A stretch of DNA of 6,966 nt, taken from NCBI GenBank assembly GCA_017858295.1, contig JAFMBU010000086.1, positions 1 through 6,966 of the forward strand, given 5' to 3'. Each line of letters begins with the position of its first letter. Position 1 is the stretch's first letter. Source of the stretch: Porticoccaceae bacterium. Lineage in GTDB: Bacteria; Pseudomonadota; Gammaproteobacteria; Pseudomonadales; Porticoccaceae. The notes under the pieces were generated by a model that was not told where the DNA came from, did not search any database, and worked only from the letters and a program-made list of their open reading frames with translations. A program made the position numbers and the translations under genes. Shown here piece after piece: positions 1-6,381 of this stretch.

Positions 1-170
1 CTGCAGCAACAGTAGCCTGCCACACATCAATATCCAAAAAAATGGGGCCATCAAACTAGCCTACCAACAGGCATCTCTATTCCACCGTAATTAAGTGATA
101 TTTAAAAATGAACCGCCCGAGAGGAATTGCTAAAAGAGCACAAGCAACCTGTATGTAGATAATAGTTATT
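1..170. other. Non-coding or unassigned flank downstream of glmS
   Basis: This 170-bp AT-rich stretch has no recognisable complete gene. A short hairpin, GCCT-ACCAAC-AGGC, lies at 59-72. Two open frames run off the left edge. One is a plus-strand frame ending in TAA at 92-94 (about 30 codons, possibly the end of a convergent gene). The other is a minus-strand frame starting with ATG at 51 (17 codons, MAPFFWILMCG then leucine-rich), possibly the start of a hydrophobic protein. Neither can be assigned from so little sequence, and they overlap, so at most one is likely real. Confidence 0.4.
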
Positions 171-202
171 GATTAACAAGTCCGCTGTGACTGAGCAGGG
201 AC
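171..202 (-). terminator. Weak candidate terminator downstream of glmS
   Basis: On the minus strand GTCC-CTG, loop CTCAGTCA, CAG-C-GGAC forms a 7-bp stem with one bulged C. It is followed by TTGTT rather than a clean U tract. It starts about 34 bp after the glmS stop, the right place to end the glmU-glmS transcript. The bulge and broken U tract make it weak; a stronger terminator could lie outside the window. Confidence 0.35.
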
Positions 203-207
203 CGGAA

Positions 208-274
208 TTTACTCTTCTTAAATCACTGTTCAAATCTACTCAACAGTAACGGACTTTGCCAAGTTACGTGGTTG
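208..274 (-). other. Predicted Tn7 attachment site (attTn7), apparently empty
   Basis: Tn7 protein TnsD recognises the 3' end of glmS and directs insertion about 25 bp past the stop codon. Here the last 12 sense codons, 239-274, encode QPRNLAKSVTVE. By my recollection of the E. coli sequence they differ at about six of 36 bases, all synonymous. The expected insertion point is near 208-213. The sequence there reads continuously, without the TGTGGG terminal motif or the repeated TnsB-binding sites of a Tn7 end. The recognition sequence is seen directly. Its use as a target is known for the family and inferred here. Confidence 0.55.
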
Positions 275-2065
275 ATCCACATCGGTGCCTTTGAGCAAGG
301 CAACATGATAGGAGAGCATCTGTAATGGCAGGGTATAGATAACCGCTTCGAGACTTTTTGGCACATGGGGCATATCGATAACCGTAGTACCCGGCTCACT
401 GACAAAGCCACTGGCAACATCGGCGAAGACAAAAAGCTGGCCACCGCGGGCGCGAACTTCATGTAAATTGGATTTTAATTTTTCCAATAATTGATTATTT
501 GGCGCCACAGTAACAACTGGCATATCTTCATCCACCAGCGCCAGCGGTCCATGCTTTAATTCACCAGAGGGATAGGCTTCAGCGTGAATATAGGAAATTT
601 CTTTTAGCTTGAGCGCTCCTTCAAGGGCAATCGGATACTGCTCTCCACGACCTAAAAATAGCGCATGATGTTTATTGGCAAAGGATTCCGATACAGCTTC
701 AATAACTGAATCAAGGGCCAGAACCTGAGTGCAAAGCTGAGGTAATTGGTGCAGATTTTCAACTAATTCTTTTTCAGTTTCCGCATCCAATCCATTATGT
801 TTAGCTAGAGATAATGAGAGCAACTGCAGCGCTACAAGTTGAGTGGTAAAAGCTTTGGTTGACGCGACGCCAATCTCGGGGCCGGCGAGGGTCATCAAGG
901 AGATATCGGATTCCCGCACCAGTGAACTATTGGCCACATTACAGATCGCCAAAAATCCAAGGTAGCCATTTTCTTTTGCTTTGCGCAGGGCCGAAAGGGT
1001 ATCAGCTGTTTCACCGGACTGAGAAATCGTGACAAACAATGTACCCGCTGGCACCGGTACTTTGCGGTAGCGATACTCACTGGCAACTTCAACCTGACAG
1101 GGAATACTGGCATATTCTTCGATCCAATATTTTGCTACTAGGCCGGAGTGAAAACTTGTGCCGCAGGCAATAATATGAATATTTTTTGTTTCCGCAAATA
1201 GGCCGTCTGCTTTGTAGCCAAAGATCGCTTCGCGAATATGATCAGCAGCTAATCGACCACTAATAGTGTTGCCTAGCACTGTCGGCTGTTCGAAAATTTC
1301 TTTTTGCATAAAGTGCCGGTACTGCCCCTTTTCTGCAACTTGATCGGCTTCATCTAGCTCATTAATTGGACGAGTAATCTCGGCCCCAGACTGATCGAAA
1401 ATGGTGTAATTGGCGCTGGTTAGTTCAACCAAATCACCTTCTTCTAAGAAAATAAAACGATCGGTTACCTGACGCAGCGCCATCTGGTCCGAAGCGATAA
1501 AGTTCTCATCGATGCCAACGCCAATCACTAGCGGACTGCCACTGCGGGCCGCGATAATAGTCTCGGGATAGTCCTCACAGATGACACCCAATGCATAGGC
1601 ACCCTCAAGACGGGTGATGGTTTGCGCAACAGCACTGCGCAGATTTTCGGTTTCCTGTAAGTAGTAGTGGACTAAGTGGGCGACCACTTCCGTGTCGGTA
1701 GCGGACAAAATCGAATAACCAGCGGCGACCATTTCTGCGCGCAGTTCGACGTGATTTTCAATAATGCCATTGTGTACTACAGAGACCCCAGCGGAGTTAT
1801 GCGGGTGCGAATTAATCGTGCTTGGCTCTCCGTGAGTCGCCCAGCGGGTATGGGAGATCCCGGTTGAACCGCTGACTGGGTTTGCCTCTGCTACATTGAC
1901 CAGCTCGGCAACCTTGCCAATATTTTTCCGCGTCTGCAGCTTTTGCTCGCTATCAATGATTGATAAACCAGCTGAGTCATAGCCGCGATACTCTAAGCGG
2001 CGAAGCCCTTCAATAAGAATTTTGTACACATTACGCTGGGTGACAGCACCGACAATTCCACACAT
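236..2065 (-). CDS. glmS: Glutamine--fructose-6-phosphate aminotransferase (isomerizing)
   Basis: GlmS converts fructose-6-phosphate and glutamine to glucosamine-6-phosphate and glutamate, the committed step to UDP-GlcNAc. The product is 609 aa, the same as E. coli. The N-terminal class II glutaminase domain starts MCGIVGA, where Cys2 becomes the N-terminal nucleophile after Met removal. It also contains RRLEYRGYDSAG, HTRWATHG (72-79) and HNGIIENH. Two SIS sugar-isomerase domains follow. The first has CGTSFHSG (301-308) and SQSGETADT (348-356), which bind the sugar phosphate. The second has LGRGEQYPIALEGALKLKE, ending at Glu489, and GELKHGPLAL with His505. The C-terminal tail DQPRNLAKSVTVE holds Lys604, which forms the fructose-6-phosphate Schiff base. 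These match E. coli Glu488, His504 and Lys603, numbered from Cys1. No glmS ribozyme-like leader is possible in the 11-bp gap after glmU; GlmS is usually feedback- or regulator-controlled in this group, but no site is visible. The gene is intact. Confidence 0.99.
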   Translation of the reverse strand: MCGIVGAVTQRNVYKILIEGLRRLEYRGYDSAGLSIIDSEQKLQTRKNIGKVAELVNVAEANPVSGSTGISHTRWATHGEPSTINSHPHNSAGVSVVHNGIIENHVELRAEMVAAGYSILSATDTEVVAHLVHYYLQETENLRSAVAQTITRLEGAYALGVICEDYPETIIAARSGSPLVIGVGIDENFIASDQMALRQVTDRFIFLEEGDLVELTSANYTIFDQSGAEITRPINELDEADQVAEKGQYRHFMQKEIFEQPTVLGNTISGRLAADHIREAIFGYKADGLFAETKNIHIIACGTSFHSGLVAKYWIEEYASIPCQVEVASEYRYRKVPVPAGTLFVTISQSGETADTLSALRKAKENGYLGFLAICNVANSSLVRESDISLMTLAGPEIGVASTKAFTTQLVALQLLSLSLAKHNGLDAETEKELVENLHQLPQLCTQVLALDSVIEAVSESFANKHHALFLGRGEQYPIALEGALKLKEISYIHAEAYPSGELKHGPLALVDEDMPVVTVAPNNQLLEKLKSNLHEVRARGGQLFVFADVASGFVSEPGTTVIDMPHVPKSLEAVIYTLPLQMLSYHVALLKGTDVDQPRNLAKSVTVE

Positions 2066-2072
2066 AGTCTAA

Positions 2073-2078
2073 CTTCCT
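2073..2078 (-). promoter_or_regulatory. glmS Shine-Dalgarno sequence overlapping the glmU stop
   Basis: AGGAAG on the minus strand lies 7 nt before the glmS ATG, and its first two bases are part of the glmU TAG stop codon (2077-2079). Ribosomes ending on glmU therefore stop on the glmS initiation site, an arrangement that favours translational coupling. The 11-bp spacer leaves no room for the long structured leader through which the small RNA GlmZ activates glmS in enterobacteria. Confidence 0.8.
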
Positions 2079-3444
2079 AGTTGTTTTTAGTCGGGCGTTT
2101 CCAGCCCGGTATATTACGTTGTTTAGCTCTACCAACCGCCAGATGGCCAACCGGTACTTCAGAACTGATGGTTGAGCCCGCGGCGACAAAGCCGTCCTGG
2201 CCTATGGAGACGGGGGCAATCAGTGTGCTGTTGGAGCCGACGAAGCTATTATCTCCGATTTCGGTTTTATGCTTATTCACCCCATCGTAGTTGCAGGTGA
2301 TGGTGCCGGCGCCAACATTAACGTTTTCTCCAAGCTCGGCGTCGCCCACATAGCTGAGGTGATTGATCTTACTGCCGTTGCCCACAATGGCCTTTTTAGT
2401 TTCGACAAAATTACCCACCTTGGTATTAGAACCCAGTTGGGTACCGGGGCGAATTCGGGCGAAGGGGCCCAGCACTGCGCCATCACCAATGGTCGATTGC
2501 TCGATGACTGTGTTGGCTTTTATCTCAACGCCGTCGCCTATATGGCTATCAGTGATCTGGCAGTTGGGCCCTATAGAAACGTTGGACCCAATGGTAACAG
2601 TGCCTTCAAATAGGCAATTTATGTCGATAAAGTTGTCGCTGCCGGCGCTCAGTGCACCGCGCTGATCAAAGCGAGCGGGGTCTGCAAGACTTGTCCCTGA
2701 AGCCATTAAGTCCTCGGCTAGCTGCAGCTGATAGGTGCGCTCAAGGGCGGCTAACTGTTGACGGCTGTTAATGCCTTCAACTTCACTTGCTGAGGTTGGC
2801 TGTATGCCATTGATGTTGTAACCGGCGCCGCGGGCAATGGCGATCAGATCGGTAAGATAGTATTCACCCTGGGCATTTTGATTGCCGATTTTGGGCAGCC
2901 AGGCATGCAGCAGCTCGGCGGTCAGCGCCATGACGCCAGTATTCACTTCATGGATATCCAGTTGCTCATGGTTGGCATCTTTTTGCTCAACAATGGCCTC
3001 AATCTGCCCCTGATTATCGCGGATAATTCGGCCATAACCTGAAGGGTTGGGGAGCTCTATGGTCAGCAGAGATATATGATCGTTGTCTACGGCCGCCAGC
3101 ATCTTGGAGATAGTGGTGGGGGTAATCAGCGGCACATCGCCATAGAGAATAATTACTTTAGCCTGATCACGGAGTTCGCCCAAAGCACACTTAACCGCAT
3201 GGCCAGTGCCAAGCTGTTCGCTCTGCTTGACCATGGAAAATGCCGACTCAGGATAAGTTTGACGAACAATGTCTGCGCCATGACCGGTGACAACAATCTT
3301 ATGGGCATCAGCGATTGCATTAGCTGCGTCCAGTACATGGGTCAGCATTGGCTTGCCGGCGAGCTTATGGAGGACTTTTGGCAGTTGAGAGCGCATCCGC
3401 GTGCCTTTGCCTGCTGCGAGAATAACGATGTCTGTTTTTGTCAT
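2077..3444 (-). CDS. glmU: Bifunctional GlcNAc-1-P uridyltransferase / GlcN-1-P acetyltransferase
   Basis: This cytoplasmic enzyme acetylates glucosamine-1-phosphate with acetyl-CoA, then transfers UMP from UTP to give UDP-GlcNAc, the precursor of peptidoglycan and lipid A. The product is 455 aa; E. coli GlmU is 456. The N-terminal uridyltransferase domain starts with the nucleotide-binding loop ILAAGKGTRM (8-17) and has the metal-binding Asp103 in YGDVPL and Asn226 in VEGINSRQQL. The C-terminal left-handed beta-helix (about 250-440) shows hexapeptide repeats of the IGxxxx type. Its acetyltransferase residues are Arg332 in IRPG, Lys350, His362 and Tyr365 in NHLSYVGDAELG, and Asn377 in the VNVGAGTITCNYDG segment. 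The frame extends to a TTG at 3489, but ATG at 3444 is chosen because MTKTDIVILAAG aligns with the family N-terminus. AAGTGA lies 7 nt upstream of it. The enzyme is complete for both activities. GlmS is encoded 11 bp downstream. Confidence 0.98.
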   Translation of the reverse strand: MTKTDIVILAAGKGTRMRSQLPKVLHKLAGKPMLTHVLDAANAIADAHKIVVTGHGADIVRQTYPESAFSMVKQSEQLGTGHAVKCALGELRDQAKVIILYGDVPLITPTTISKMLAAVDNDHISLLTIELPNPSGYGRIIRDNQGQIEAIVEQKDANHEQLDIHEVNTGVMALTAELLHAWLPKIGNQNAQGEYYLTDLIAIARGAGYNINGIQPTSASEVEGINSRQQLAALERTYQLQLAEDLMASGTSLADPARFDQRGALSAGSDNFIDINCLFEGTVTIGSNVSIGPNCQITDSHIGDGVEIKANTVIEQSTIGDGAVLGPFARIRPGTQLGSNTKVGNFVETKKAIVGNGSKINHLSYVGDAELGENVNVGAGTITCNYDGVNKHKTEIGDNSFVGSNSTLIAPVSIGQDGFVAAGSTISSEVPVGHLAVGRAKQRNIPGWKRPTKNN

Positions 3445-3470
3445 GGTATATTCACTTTTACATTGTTTTG

Positions 3471-3501
3471 ATATTAACCCATACAGCAACGGTAGTGTTA
3501 A
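3471..3501 (-). promoter_or_regulatory. Candidate sigma70-type promoter for glmU-glmS
   Basis: The 166-bp gap between atpC and glmU follows a strong terminator, so glmU-glmS needs its own promoter. The best match I see on the minus strand is TTAACA (3501-3496, five of six to TTGACA). It is followed after 17 bp by GTTAAT (3478-3473, four of six to TATAAT), or after 19 bp by the overlapping TAATAT (3476-3471). Transcription would start near 3466, giving a leader of roughly 20 nt. That would place the upstream in-frame TTG (3489) outside the transcript. The need for a promoter is a strong inference, but the exact boxes are weak. A second, poorer pair is TTGAGT (3537-3532) with TGTTAG (3514-3509). 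Confidence 0.35.
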
Positions 3502-3564
3502 ACCATTGCTAACACAACCCTATGGGTAATCACTCAAGCCCCGTGAAAGCGTAATTACAGAGAC

Positions 3565-3594
3565 AAAAAAGGGCAGCCGTAGCCACCCTTTTTT
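3565..3594 (-). terminator. Intrinsic terminator of the atp operon, UACG-capped
   Basis: On the minus strand the sequence reads A6, then GGGTGGC, loop TACG, GCTGCCC, then T6. The 7-bp stem has five G-C pairs and two central U-G wobbles. It is closed by C(UACG)G, an exceptionally stable UNCG-class tetraloop, and followed by six U. The A6/T6 flanks extend the stem and would also let it work on plus-strand transcripts. It sits about 22 bp after the atpC stop and about 120 bp before glmU, so it marks the end of the atp operon. Confidence 0.9.
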
Positions 3595-3610
3595 AAACTG
3601 CTATTACTGA

Positions 3611-4036
3611 TCAACCACCGAGCTTTTTACGCAGGGTTTGCACTGTACGCAGCTGAGCCGTCGCTTCAGCTAACATTGCGGCGGCTTTGGAGTACTCAAT
3701 TTCACCGGACTGGTTGGCGATTGCACTCTCTGCTTCTTTGACCGCTTCGGCTGCCGCAGCTTCGTCAATATCATTGGCGCGTACCGCAGTATCCGCCAAT
3801 ATGGAGATATTGTTCGGCTGCACTTCCAGATAGCCGCCTGACAGATAGTAAACTTCCTCTTCACCATTCTGCTTAACCAAACGTACTGGACCGGGCTTCA
3901 AATCACTGAGCAGTGGCGCATGACCGGCTGTTACACCCAGTTCACCCAGTGAGCCGGTGGCAACAACCATCTCGACCAACCCAGAGAACAGGGATTCATC
4001 CGCACTTACGATGTCACAATGCACTGTTATTGCCAT
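3611..4036 (-). CDS. atpC: F1 ATP synthase subunit epsilon
   Basis: Subunit epsilon of the F1 central stalk binds gamma and the c-ring and inhibits ATP hydrolysis through its mobile C-terminal helices. The product is 141 aa; E. coli epsilon is 139. The N-terminal beta-sandwich (about residues 1-86) contains the family segments LFSGLVEMVVATGSLGELG, TAGHAPLLSDLKPG and VYYLSGGYLEVQPNNISILA. The C-terminal part (about 90-141) is the alanine-rich helical hairpin typical of epsilon, ending LRTVQTLRKKLGG. The start MAITVHCDIVSA aligns with the family N-terminus, with AAGG about 10 nt upstream. It is the last gene of the atp operon: an intrinsic terminator begins about 22 bp after its TGA stop. It is intact and nothing is unusual. 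Confidence 0.98.
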   Translation of the reverse strand: MAITVHCDIVSADESLFSGLVEMVVATGSLGELGVTAGHAPLLSDLKPGPVRLVKQNGEEEVYYLSGGYLEVQPNNISILADTAVRANDIDEAAAAEAVKEAESAIANQSGEIEYSKAAAMLAEATAQLRTVQTLRKKLGG

Positions 4037-4054
4037 GTCTTTATTGCCTTTGCT

Positions 4055-5452
4055 TTAGAAGTTTTTCGCTTTCTCTATAGCTTCATCAATCGAGCCAACC
4101 ATATAGAACGCCTGCTCTGGCAGATCATCATACTGTCCATCCAGAATGCCCTGGAAGCCAGCAATGGTGTCTTTCAGTGAAACGTACTTGCCTGGTGAAC
4201 CGGTAAAGATTTCAGCAACGTGGAATGGCTGTGACAAGAAGCGCTCAATCTTACGGGCGCGTGCTACAGCCATTTTGTCTTCTTCAGACAGCTCGTCCAT
4301 ACCCAGAATAGCAATAATATCCTTGAGCTCTTTGTAGCGCTGCAGTACTGACTGTACACCACGGGCAACGGCATAGTGCTCGGTACCAATAATCAATGGA
4401 TCCAGCTGACGTGAAGTTGAATCCAGTGGATCTACCGCTGGGTAGATACCTTTAGAAGCAATGTCACGGCTCAGTACAACTGTGGAGTCTAGGTGAGCAA
4501 ATGTGGTTGCAGGAGAGGGATCGGTCAAATCATCCGCCGGTACGTATACCGCCTGAACTGAGGTAATAGAACCGGTCTTAGTTGAAGTAATACGCTCCTG
4601 AAGAACACCCATCTCTTCTGCAAGAGTAGGCTGGTAGCCTACAGCAGAAGGCATACGGCCCAACAGTGCTGATACTTCAGTACCTGCCAATGTGTAACGG
4701 TAGATGTTATCGACGAACAAGAGGACGTCTTTACCTTCGTCACGGAATTTTTCAGCCATGGTCAAACCAGTCAGAGCAACACGCAATCTGTTTCCTGGAG
4801 GCTCATTCATCTGGCCGTATACCATGGCTACTTTAGATTCGCTTGGGGTCTCGATATTTACAACACCGGATTCCTGCATCTCGTAGTAAAAGTCATTACC
4901 TTCACGAGTACGCTCACCAACACCGGCAAATACAGAGAGACCGCTGTGCTCTGTTGCAATGTTGTTGATCAGCTCCATCATGTTAACGGTTTTACCAACA
5001 CCGGCACCGCCGAAGAGTCCAACCTTACCGCCTTTGGCGAAAGGACAAACCAAGTCGATTACCTTGATACCTGTCTCAAGCAGATCGTCGGAAGCAGCCA
5101 GCTCATCATAGGCTGGTGGCTTGCGGTGAATCGCCATACGCTCTTTCTCGCCGATAGGACCTTTTTCGTCAATCGGGTTGCCGAGAACGTCCATGATGCG
5201 GCCGAGAGTTTCAATGCCTACTGGAACTGAAATCGGTGCCTTGGTGTTAACTACGCCAAGTCCACGGCTGACGCCTTCAGATGCGCCCATAGCAATAGTA
5301 CGTACCACGCCGTCACCCAGCTGCTGCTGAACTTCGAGAGTTAAGCCTTTGCCGTCGACTACTAGTGCGTCATATACGCTGGGTACCTGATCACGTGGAA
5401 ATTCCACATCGATCACAGCACCAATAATTTGTACGATTCTTCCGCTACTCAT
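4055..5452 (-). CDS. atpD: F1 ATP synthase subunit beta
   Basis: This is the catalytic subunit of F-type ATP synthase, which makes ATP from ADP and phosphate at three sites in alpha3beta3. The product is 465 aa; E. coli beta is 460. The N-terminal beta-barrel domain covers about residues 1-80. The nucleotide-binding domain has the P-loop GGAGVGKT (148-155, with Lys154 and Thr155). It also has the catalytic glutamate in GVGERTREGND (Glu180, Arg181) and the Walker B aspartate in LLFVDNIYRYT (Asp248). The family signature PAVDPLDSTS is at about 338-347. The C-terminal helical domain has an intact DELSEED loop (386-392), which contacts gamma and epsilon. Start MSSGRIVQIIG is preceded by a good Shine-Dalgarno sequence. 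The TAA stop is 18 bp from atpC. All key catalytic residues are present. Confidence 0.99.
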   Translation of the reverse strand: MSSGRIVQIIGAVIDVEFPRDQVPSVYDALVVDGKGLTLEVQQQLGDGVVRTIAMGASEGVSRGLGVVNTKAPISVPVGIETLGRIMDVLGNPIDEKGPIGEKERMAIHRKPPAYDELAASDDLLETGIKVIDLVCPFAKGGKVGLFGGAGVGKTVNMMELINNIATEHSGLSVFAGVGERTREGNDFYYEMQESGVVNIETPSESKVAMVYGQMNEPPGNRLRVALTGLTMAEKFRDEGKDVLLFVDNIYRYTLAGTEVSALLGRMPSAVGYQPTLAEEMGVLQERITSTKTGSITSVQAVYVPADDLTDPSPATTFAHLDSTVVLSRDIASKGIYPAVDPLDSTSRQLDPLIIGTEHYAVARGVQSVLQRYKELKDIIAILGMDELSEEDKMAVARARKIERFLSQPFHVAEIFTGSPGKYVSLKDTIAGFQGILDGQYDDLPEQAFYMVGSIDEAIEKAKNF

Positions 5453-5458
5453 GTCCGG

Positions 5459-5465
5459 TTCCTCT
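5459..5465 (-). promoter_or_regulatory. Shine-Dalgarno sequence of atpD
   Basis: AGAGGAA on the minus strand lies 6 nt before the atpD ATG, inside a purine- and A-rich 41-bp atpG-atpD spacer. It is the best of the ATP synthase ribosome binding sites visible here (atpG has only AGG, atpC has AAGG). This fits the need for three beta copies per complex, although epsilon and gamma are single-copy and differential translation is only inferred. Confidence 0.7.
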
Positions 5466-5493
5466 TTACTAAATCTTTTAAATTCGTTTCGCT

Positions 5494-6354
5494 TTAAACA
5501 GCTGCTGCGCCACTTACAATTTCTGACAGCTCTTGGGTAATCGCTGCCTGACGCGCTTTGTTATAAAGCAGTTGCAATTCGTCAATCATTTCACCGGCAT
5601 TCTCGGTGGCATTTTTCATTGCGAGCATACGTGCTGCCTGCTCACAGGCTTTATTTTCTACCACACCCTGATATACCTGAGATTCGATATAACGAATCAA
5701 CAGACCGTCCAGTAGCTCCTTGGCATCGGGCTCATAGATATAGTCCCAGTGATGCTTAAGGCGAGCATCATCGTTTGCCGCTAGCGGCAGCAATTGCTCA
5801 ACAGAAGGTGACTGCGTCATGGTGTTGACAAATTCATTGCTCACCACAAATAGCTTGTCGATACGGCCTTCATCGTAAGCGTCCAACATTACCTTTACGC
5901 CACCGATCAAATCAGCCGCATTGGGCTCGTCGCCTACATCTTTAACCGCCGCGACAACATTGCCGCCAACAGCACTGAAAAAACCGGCTGCTTTATTGCC
6001 AACAACGCAGATATCAACTTCAACACCCTGATCTGTCCAAGCCTTCATCGACTTTAGAGCCGCCTTGAACAGATTGATATTCAAACCACCGCAGAGGCCG
6101 CGATCCGTTGAGATCACGACATAGGCGACGCGCTTTACTTCGCGCTCAGTCAAATACTGGTGACGATACTCAGAAACCGCGTTGGCTATATGGCCCACTA
6201 CATCGCGGATACGCTGTGCATAGGGCTTGCCCAACGACATGCGCTCCTGAGCTCGACGCATCTTGCTCGCCGCAACCATTTCCATGGCGCTAGTGATCTT
6301 CTGCGTGCTACCAATACTAGCAATTTTGGTTTTGACTTCTTTTCCGATTGCCAT
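5494..6354 (-). CDS. atpG: F1 ATP synthase subunit gamma
   Basis: This gene encodes the central rotor shaft of F1. It couples proton-driven rotation of the c-ring to conformational change in the alpha3beta3 hexamer. The product is 286 aa; E. coli gamma is 287. The N-terminal helix carries the family signature TQKITSAMEMVAASKMRRAQ (about residues 17-36), including Met24, the equivalent of E. coli gammaMet23. The Rossmann-like domain contains STDRGLCGGLNINLF (about 82-96). The C-terminal helix, ending QLLYNKARQAAITQELSEIV followed by SGAAAV, forms the other half of the coiled-coil shaft and closely matches E. coli. The ATG start is chosen because MAIGKE aligns with the usual family N-terminus. 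The ribosome binding site is weak: AGG about 8 nt upstream. The gene lies between atpA (27 bp) and atpD (41 bp). It is intact and nothing is unusual. Confidence 0.98.
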   Translation of the reverse strand: MAIGKEVKTKIASIGSTQKITSAMEMVAASKMRRAQERMSLGKPYAQRIRDVVGHIANAVSEYRHQYLTEREVKRVAYVVISTDRGLCGGLNINLFKAALKSMKAWTDQGVEVDICVVGNKAAGFFSAVGGNVVAAVKDVGDEPNAADLIGGVKVMLDAYDEGRIDKLFVVSNEFVNTMTQSPSVEQLLPLAANDDARLKHHWDYIYEPDAKELLDGLLIRYIESQVYQGVVENKACEQAARMLAMKNATENAGEMIDELQLLYNKARQAAITQELSEIVSGAAAV

Positions 6355-6381
6355 GTTTTATGCCTGTCCGATTACTCTGAC

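Noticed and set aside
1..6. Window starts with CTGCAG, a PstI site
   Set aside because: It may reflect a restriction-cloned insert boundary, but a hexamer at the edge can also be chance and says nothing about biology.
2..94. Open plus-strand frame ending at TAA 92-94, as the 3' end of a convergent gene
   Set aside because: About 30 codons with no recognisable motif; too short to call, and no plus-strand terminator follows it.
170..180. Imperfect palindrome TTGATTAACAA as an operator
   Set aside because: It is imperfect at the centre, lies downstream of glmS in AT-rich sequence, and has no gene start next to it.
2269..2613. A 114-codon plus-strand open frame opposite the glmU acetyltransferase domain
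   Set aside because: It is antisense to an intact, fully conserved glmU, shows no recognisable domain, and overlaps another plus-strand frame (2363-2665). Periodic hexapeptide coding easily leaves the opposite strand open.
3076..3471. A 131-codon plus-strand open frame opposite the glmU N-terminus
   Set aside because: It is a shadow of the conserved uridyltransferase domain with no recognisable motif, and it runs into the glmU upstream region.
3445..3489. N-terminal extension of GlmU from a TTG codon at 3489
   Set aside because: The extra 15 residues (LYGLISKQCKSEYT after the TTG) have no counterpart in the family, while ATG at 3444 gives the canonical N-terminus and has a reasonably placed AAGTGA.
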